Source of the DNA: Natronolimnohabitans innermongolicus JCM 12255
GTDB lineage: Archaea > Halobacteriota > Halobacteria > Halobacteriales > Natrialbaceae
Length of the DNA: 43,658 nucleotides
Direction: 5' to 3'
NCBI RefSeq assembly: GCF_000337215.1
Contig: NZ_AOHZ01000051.1
Coordinates: forward strand, 1 to 43,658
The position numbers were made by a program, and so were the translations under genes. Of the stretch, positions 40,623-43,658 are shown in pieces. Within the stretch, counting starts at the first letter, position 1. Each line of letters begins with the position of its first letter. The notes below the pieces were generated by a model, which was not told the DNA's origin, did no database searches, and saw nothing but the letters and a program-made list of their open reading frames with translations.

Positions 40623-41222
40623 TCAGGAGCGACGCGACGACTCGAGTGCCCGCTTGCACCACAGCAGGAGTTCTCTGGCGACGGGCGCCCCGTCGTAGAG
40701 CCAGATTCCGGCGGCGGCCGCGAGCATGCCCATCTGGACGAGGATGTACGTCGACGGATCGCCCGACAGTAGTTCCTGCTGGTACCGCCCGAACAGCACG
40801 GCGAACTGCTCGACGAACCCGTGACCGTGACCGTGGTCGGGAACCTGCTCCCGCCCGAGCGGCCAGAGCATGATCCAGACGTTGAACGCACCGTCCCGAA
40901 CGTAGCCGTCGACGACGTCCGCCGGGAGGTGGAGCAAGTAGCCGAGTGCGAACGCGACGCCCGCTCGCGGTCGGTCGGACGATCTGGCGAGCGCGCCGAC
41001 GGCGATCGACAGCGGGATCGCGAAGAAGATCGAGTGGCCGAGCGCGTAGCCGGCGTCGAAGACGCCGAACTCCCAGGCCAACGGCTTGTCGATGAGGTCG
41101 GGCAACACGGACGCGAAGACCGCGGCGAACGCGTCGAGACCGCCCGGCGACTCCCGGTAGTAGACGCGGGCGAAGAGGGAGTAGACCAGATACCCCATGA
41201 TGGCGTGTTCCCAGGGCCACAT
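40623..41222 (-). CDS. Membrane-bound metal-dependent hydrolase, YdjM/DUF457-like
   Basis: This 199-residue membrane protein has four or five predicted helices. The N-terminal MWPWEHAIMGYLVYSLFARV carries a conserved His, followed by AFAAVFASVLPDLIDKPLAW with a conserved PDLID, then GYALGHSIFFAIPLSIAVGA and YLLHLPADVVDG. His/Asp residues in these places are the metal ligands of the YdjM-type (LexA-regulated, DUF457) hydrolase family. A His-rich HGHGHGF lies in a loop around residue 141. The start at 41222 leaves WPWEH at the N-terminus, as in relatives. The substrate is unknown. Confidence 0.85.
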   Translation of the reverse strand: MWPWEHAIMGYLVYSLFARVYYRESPGGLDAFAAVFASVLPDLIDKPLAWEFGVFDAGYALGHSIFFAIPLSIAVGALARSSDRPRAGVAFALGYLLHLPADVVDGYVRDGAFNVWIMLWPLGREQVPDHGHGHGFVEQFAVLFGRYQQELLSGDPSTYILVQMGMLAAAAGIWLYDGAPVARELLLWCKRALESSRRS

Positions 41223-41463
41223 CGTTACGCCTCCGTAATCCGGCCCGGTTCGGCCCCGCGATAGCAAACTGCGGACTGACCGGTCGTCGTCGTGTGATGG
41301 CGTCGCGGTCGCGGCGACGGCGAGAAGTGAAGAGACGTCATTGGCGAAGTTCCAAGTTCATAATTCGGTACCAAGAATTAATATACGTTTCTACTCGAGT
41401 TTCTTGTTTAGCCTTGTCTAATAATTGGGTCGTGGGACCGTGACTCACGCACGAGAGCCCACC

Positions 41464-41498
41464 GGCGTCCGAACGTAACCCCTTCCCGGACGGACGCC
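41464..41498 (+). promoter_or_regulatory. Inverted repeat upstream of the DUF1684 gene
   Basis: GGCGTCCG at 41464-41471 and CGGACGCC at 41491-41498 are perfect inverted 8-nt words, the right arm ending 11 nt before the ATG at 41510. It could be an operator or a leader hairpin masking the start. AT-rich sequence at about 41350-41430 likely holds the promoter. Confidence 0.35.
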
Positions 41499-41509
41499 GA
41501 ACGGTCGGT

Positions 41510-42085
41510 ATGACCGACACCGTCGACGTCGAACAGTGGTGCGACGAACTCGAGTCGAAACGCGCCGAGAAAGACGAGTTTTTCGCCGACCACCCCCAGT
41601 CGCCGATTCCGCCGGAGGAACGCGACGAGTTCGACGGCCTGGAGTACTTCGAGCCCGATTTCGACTACCGCGTGCACGCGACCGCGACGGTCCACGACGA
41701 TCCCGAGGTCGTCCTGATGGACACCACCGCGGGCCGGGAGATGCGGTACCTGCGAGTAGCGATCCTCGAGTTCGACTTAGAGCGCGAGGACGAAGACCTC
41801 GAGGACGGCACCTACGAACTCGCGGCCTACCAGCTAGAGAGCCCCAACGAGGAGCCGCTCTTCGTCCCGTTTCGCGACAAGACGACCGGTCAGCAGAGCT
41901 ACGAGGGCGGCCGGTACATGGAACTCGCGCCGGATCGCGACCTCGCGGACGGCGACGAACTCGTCGTCGACTTCAACCTCGCCTACACCCCCTTCTGTGC
42001 CTACAGCGAGACGTTCGACTGCCCCCTGCCGCCCGAGGAAAACTGGCTCGAAGTGGCGATTCCGGCGGGCGAACGGTTCGAATAA
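41510..42085 (+). CDS. DUF1684 family protein
   Basis: This 191-residue soluble protein has clear DUF1684 features: WCDELESKRAEKDEFFADHP at the start, DEFDGLEYFEPDFDYRVHAT, a central PLFVPFRDKTTGQQSYEGGR with YMELAPDRD, and the closing VDFNLAYTPFCAYSETFDCP with LPPEENWLEVAIPAGE. The family is widespread and of unproven function; the conserved Cys, Tyr and Pro residues near the end suggest a binding site. The start at 41510 is the natural family start. It is transcribed alone and followed by a repeat-bearing gap. Confidence 0.93.
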   Translation: MTDTVDVEQWCDELESKRAEKDEFFADHPQSPIPPEERDEFDGLEYFEPDFDYRVHATATVHDDPEVVLMDTTAGREMRYLRVAILEFDLEREDEDLEDGTYELAAYQLESPNEEPLFVPFRDKTTGQQSYEGGRYMELAPDRDLADGDELVVDFNLAYTPFCAYSETFDCPLPPEENWLEVAIPAGERFE

Positions 42086-42586
42086 TCTGCGGGGAGACCT
42101 GCCGACGAGCGAGCCGCAGAAACTGACTCGAGGCGGACGCTTTCGAGTCGAACACTGTGACGAAAACCGACAGACAGCGGGCCGACTCGAGTCGAAGCCA
42201 AGGGGTTGTCAGGAGTCGGATATCTCGAGTCGAAACGGCCCCCTACAGTGAGGGGAAATGGTATCGAGACAACGCCGGATAACGCGTACTGGTGTGACTC
42301 GACACGGAACAACGCGTACTGCTGTGACTCAACGCGTCGAACACGATGACGCACCCCTCGCCGACGTCGCCGGAACAACGCGTACTGCTGTGACTCGCCG
42401 GAACAACGCGTACGACGGCCGTGGCAACAGGGAATTCCCACGTCCTCCCCAGCCGATTCGCTCGTTCCCGCCGGTCACTCGCTCATCCCTCACACGACGT
42501 CGATGATCGTCCTCGCGCTCGCTCGGACGATCAGCAGCGCGTGCCACCGCACGACGGCGTTTCGTTCGTTGTGAAAGCGACCGGCG
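42086..42586. other. Intergenic region holding a repeat cluster
   Basis: No gene is evident between the DUF1684 gene and the methyltransferase, which converge here. The middle holds four copies of a repeated 26-nt word (42275-42413). In one minus-strand frame the repeats read ESQQYALFR three times, but the frame has no typical start or acidic bias, so this is probably incidental. The right part (42420-42586) has no recognisable element. Confidence 0.45.
42275..42413. repeat. Four copies of a 26-nt direct repeat
   Basis: The consensus begins CGGAACAACGCGTACTGCTG and ends TGACTC. Copies start at about 42275 (with GGATAACGCGTACTGGTG), 42305, 42371 and 42399; the last is truncated after GTAC. 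The two middle copies are identical over 26 nt. Spacing is 30, 66 and 28 nt, so they are neither a CRISPR array nor a uniform tandem repeat. They lie in the 3' region of two convergent genes. The repeats contain ACGCGT palindromes. Confidence 0.85.
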
Positions 42587-43267
42587 TCAAGGTGCGACGC
42601 CGACGGTCAGCAGTGTGCCGTACTCGCGGTAGCGTTCGACCATCGCCTCGCGGGTGTCCCAATCCTCGAGCGGGAACTCGGCTTCGGCGGGGATCGTGAT
42701 CTCCCGGTCCGGAATGTTGTCCTGCTCGGCCACGTGGAGACCGGCCTCGCGGAAGGCCTCGCGGTACCGCTGGCGGTCCCAACGGGTCATCTCGATCGAG
42801 ATGAACTCCTGCCACTCGTGGGAGTGGACGTTCTCCTCGTAGTAGTTGACCGCACAGTAGAACGTCCCGCCGGGCCGGAGGATCCGTTCGATCTCCTCGA
42901 GGGTGTGCTCGGGATCCGGCGCGTAGTAGAACGCCTCCATCGAGAAGACGTGGTCGATCGAGTCGTCGGCGAAGGGCAACTCGTCGAAGTCGCCGACGAC
43001 GTAGCCGACCGCGGGATCGTCGGTGTAGCCGGCGGCGTTGCGGGCCATCTCGGGCGAACCGTCGAGCCCGTAGACGCGACCCGCGCCCTTGGTGTCCCGG
43101 AGCGCGCGGCCGGCGTAGCCGCTGCCGCAGCCGAGGTCGAGGATCGTCTCGCCCGGCTCGACCGGCATCCGCGCCAGCGCGTGTTTGGCGGTGTGCCAGT
43201 GGCGGTCTTCCATGCCTCTGTCCCGGCCGCTTGCGGCCCAGTCGTCGAACTCCTCGCGGACGCTCAT
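42587..43267 (-). CDS. Class I SAM-dependent methyltransferase
   Basis: This 226-residue soluble methyltransferase has the S-adenosylmethionine-binding loop ILDLGCGSGYAGRAL. The acidic end of the second strand is in VYGLDGSPEMARNA, and further motifs are DFDELPFADDSIDHVFSMEA and ILRPGGTFYCAVNYYEENVH. The fold is complete. The C-terminal part (residues about 150-226) has REAGLHVAEQDNI and no DNA- or RNA-specific motif, so the substrate (small molecule, lipid, tRNA) is unknown. The start at 43267 is the only one giving the normal N-terminus. Its promoter faces the operator-bearing gap to its right. Confidence 0.9.
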   Translation of the reverse strand: MSVREEFDDWAASGRDRGMEDRHWHTAKHALARMPVEPGETILDLGCGSGYAGRALRDTKGAGRVYGLDGSPEMARNAAGYTDDPAVGYVVGDFDELPFADDSIDHVFSMEAFYYAPDPEHTLEEIERILRPGGTFYCAVNYYEENVHSHEWQEFISIEMTRWDRQRYREAFREAGLHVAEQDNIPDREITIPAEAEFPLEDWDTREAMVERYREYGTLLTVGVAP

Positions 43268-43402
43268 ACTCGAGTGTTCACTCTCGGGAGAGAAAATGGG
43301 TTCGACTCGCCGTCGGCGCTGGGGACAGCGGTCGATCGAGCGGCCGACTCGAGCCCGAAACCGACCGATGAGTTCGAGCGAATCAGCGTCACCGACAGAC
43401 TC

Positions 43403-43418
43403 TTTAGGATGGCCTAAA
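43403..43418. promoter_or_regulatory. DtxR-like operator 1
   Basis: TTTAGG-ATGG-CCTAAA, a perfect 6-4-6 inverted repeat. It resembles the core of the DtxR/IdeR consensus (TTAGGNTAGCCTAA-like). It lies about 135 nt upstream of the methyltransferase start and 150 nt upstream of the gene at 43567. Confidence 0.6.
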
Positions 43419-43436
43419 AAGAAATGGTTGGAGGAG

Positions 43437-43452
43437 TTTAGGCCGGCCGAAA
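43437..43452. promoter_or_regulatory. DtxR-like operator 2 (imperfect)
   Basis: TTTAGG-CCGG-CCGAAA, with one mismatch to the palindrome, placed 34 nt after operator 1. Together the sites could bind a cooperative pair of repressor dimers. Confidence 0.45.
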
Positions 43453-43534
43453 TCCCGTGGGCACCGGGCGAACGCCGAACGAACAGCTCCTGCTAGTTCG
43501 TCTTTTTGTCATAACATCCGGTAAAACCGGAATC

Positions 43535-43560
43535 TATATGTGTTTTAGGTTGGCCTAAAA
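43535..43560 (+). promoter_or_regulatory. TATA box and DtxR-like operator 3 of the last gene
   Basis: TATATG at 43535-43540 is 27-32 nt before the ATG at 43567. Directly after it, TTTTAGG-TTGG-CCTAAAA at 43543-43560 is a perfect 7-4-7 inverted repeat. The operator occupies the space between TATA and the predicted transcription start, where a bound repressor would block RNA polymerase. An inverted TCCGG/CCGGA pair (43517-43531) lies just upstream of the TATA box. The palindrome closely resembles metal-dependent DtxR/SirR-type sites. Confidence 0.65.
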
Positions 43561-43566
43561 CTAGAT

Positions 43567-43658
43567 ATGCAACAGCGTGATCGCGGTAGGAAGCAGCGAA
43601 CGACGATCGATCGACGGCGGTTCCTCGCCACGACGGGGGCCGCAGTCGCGGGAACAGT
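43567..43658 (+). CDS. N-terminus of a Tat-exported protein (3' truncated by window end)
   Basis: Thirty codons are visible from ATG at 43567. The product begins MQQRDRGRKQRTTI, then a clear twin-arginine motif DRRRFLATTGAAVAGT, and runs off the window. With a DtxR-like operator over its promoter it is likely metal-regulated. Iron-siderophore binding lipoproteins have just this kind of Tat start and context in haloarchaea, so that is my leading guess, but no mature sequence is present to confirm it. Confidence 0.75.
   Translation, partial: MQQRDRGRKQRTTIDRRRFLATTGAAVAGT

Noticed and set aside
42275-42413. CRISPR array
   Set aside because: Spacers are only 2-40 nt and unequal, the last copy is truncated, and no cas gene is near.

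Overview
The window is chromosomal DNA from a halophilic archaeon (class Halobacteria). The evidence is the high GC content with strong G/C third-position bias, very acidic deduced proteins, many Tat-type (twin-arginine) signal peptides with lipoboxes, TATA-like boxes about 25-30 nt upstream of start codons (leaderless transcripts), and the family-D DNA polymerase large subunit. The frequent CTCGAG words and gene content look like the Natrialba/Natrinema/Haloterrigena group, but that placement is inference. No rRNA, tRNA, CRISPR array or intact transposase was recognised.

Layout. 1-6.8 kb is an accessory-looking stretch: a ketopantoate reductase, a broken rubredoxin-like gene, an alpha/beta hydrolase, and two secreted proteins (3012-3878 and 5789-6535) that share a helical domain of about 107 residues. 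Between those two lie a membrane protein and a likely gene remnant. 6.8-11.5 kb holds the DNA polymerase D large subunit (minus strand, carrying a 179-residue mini-intein) and the PPC/DUF296 gene just upstream of it. 11.7-18.1 kb is a five-gene peptide-type ABC importer operon (binding lipoprotein, two permeases, two ATPases). 18.3-23.5 kb holds small conserved haloarchaeal genes, a DoxX-like protein, and an overlapping CBS-domain/glyS pair. 23.5-24.86 kb is a low-GC, mobile-looking island with a MITE-like palindrome, a lipoprotein gene and, at its right end, seven short hairpins in a row.

24.86-30.6 kb, mostly minus strand, holds prs, a lipoprotein, a beta-propeller protein, rpiA and an ABC-2 exporter pair, with one plus-strand membrane-protein gene. 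31-36.5 kb (plus strand) holds small membrane proteins, a DUF5788-like protein, a MacB-type ABC pair, an orphan thiamine-type binding lipoprotein and a SHOCT protein. 36.5-43.66 kb holds an XPD/Rad3-like Fe-S helicase, a CPBP membrane protease, a small Hsp20-like protein, a YdjM-like membrane hydrolase, a DUF1684 protein, a cluster of 26-nt repeats and a SAM methyltransferase. The window ends in a Tat-signal gene whose promoter carries DtxR-like palindromes, which suggests metal (iron or manganese) control.

Most of the window is ordinary haloarchaeal housekeeping and transport. The less ordinary signals are the paired secreted proteins with a mobile helical domain, one copy of it apparently inserted into a beta-sandwich; the Gln-ending mini-intein in the polymerase active-site motif; the split cysteine domain in the second peptide ATPase; the hairpin array behind prs; and the metal-repressor-like operators at the right edge. 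No complete new multi-gene system could be demonstrated from the sequence alone.
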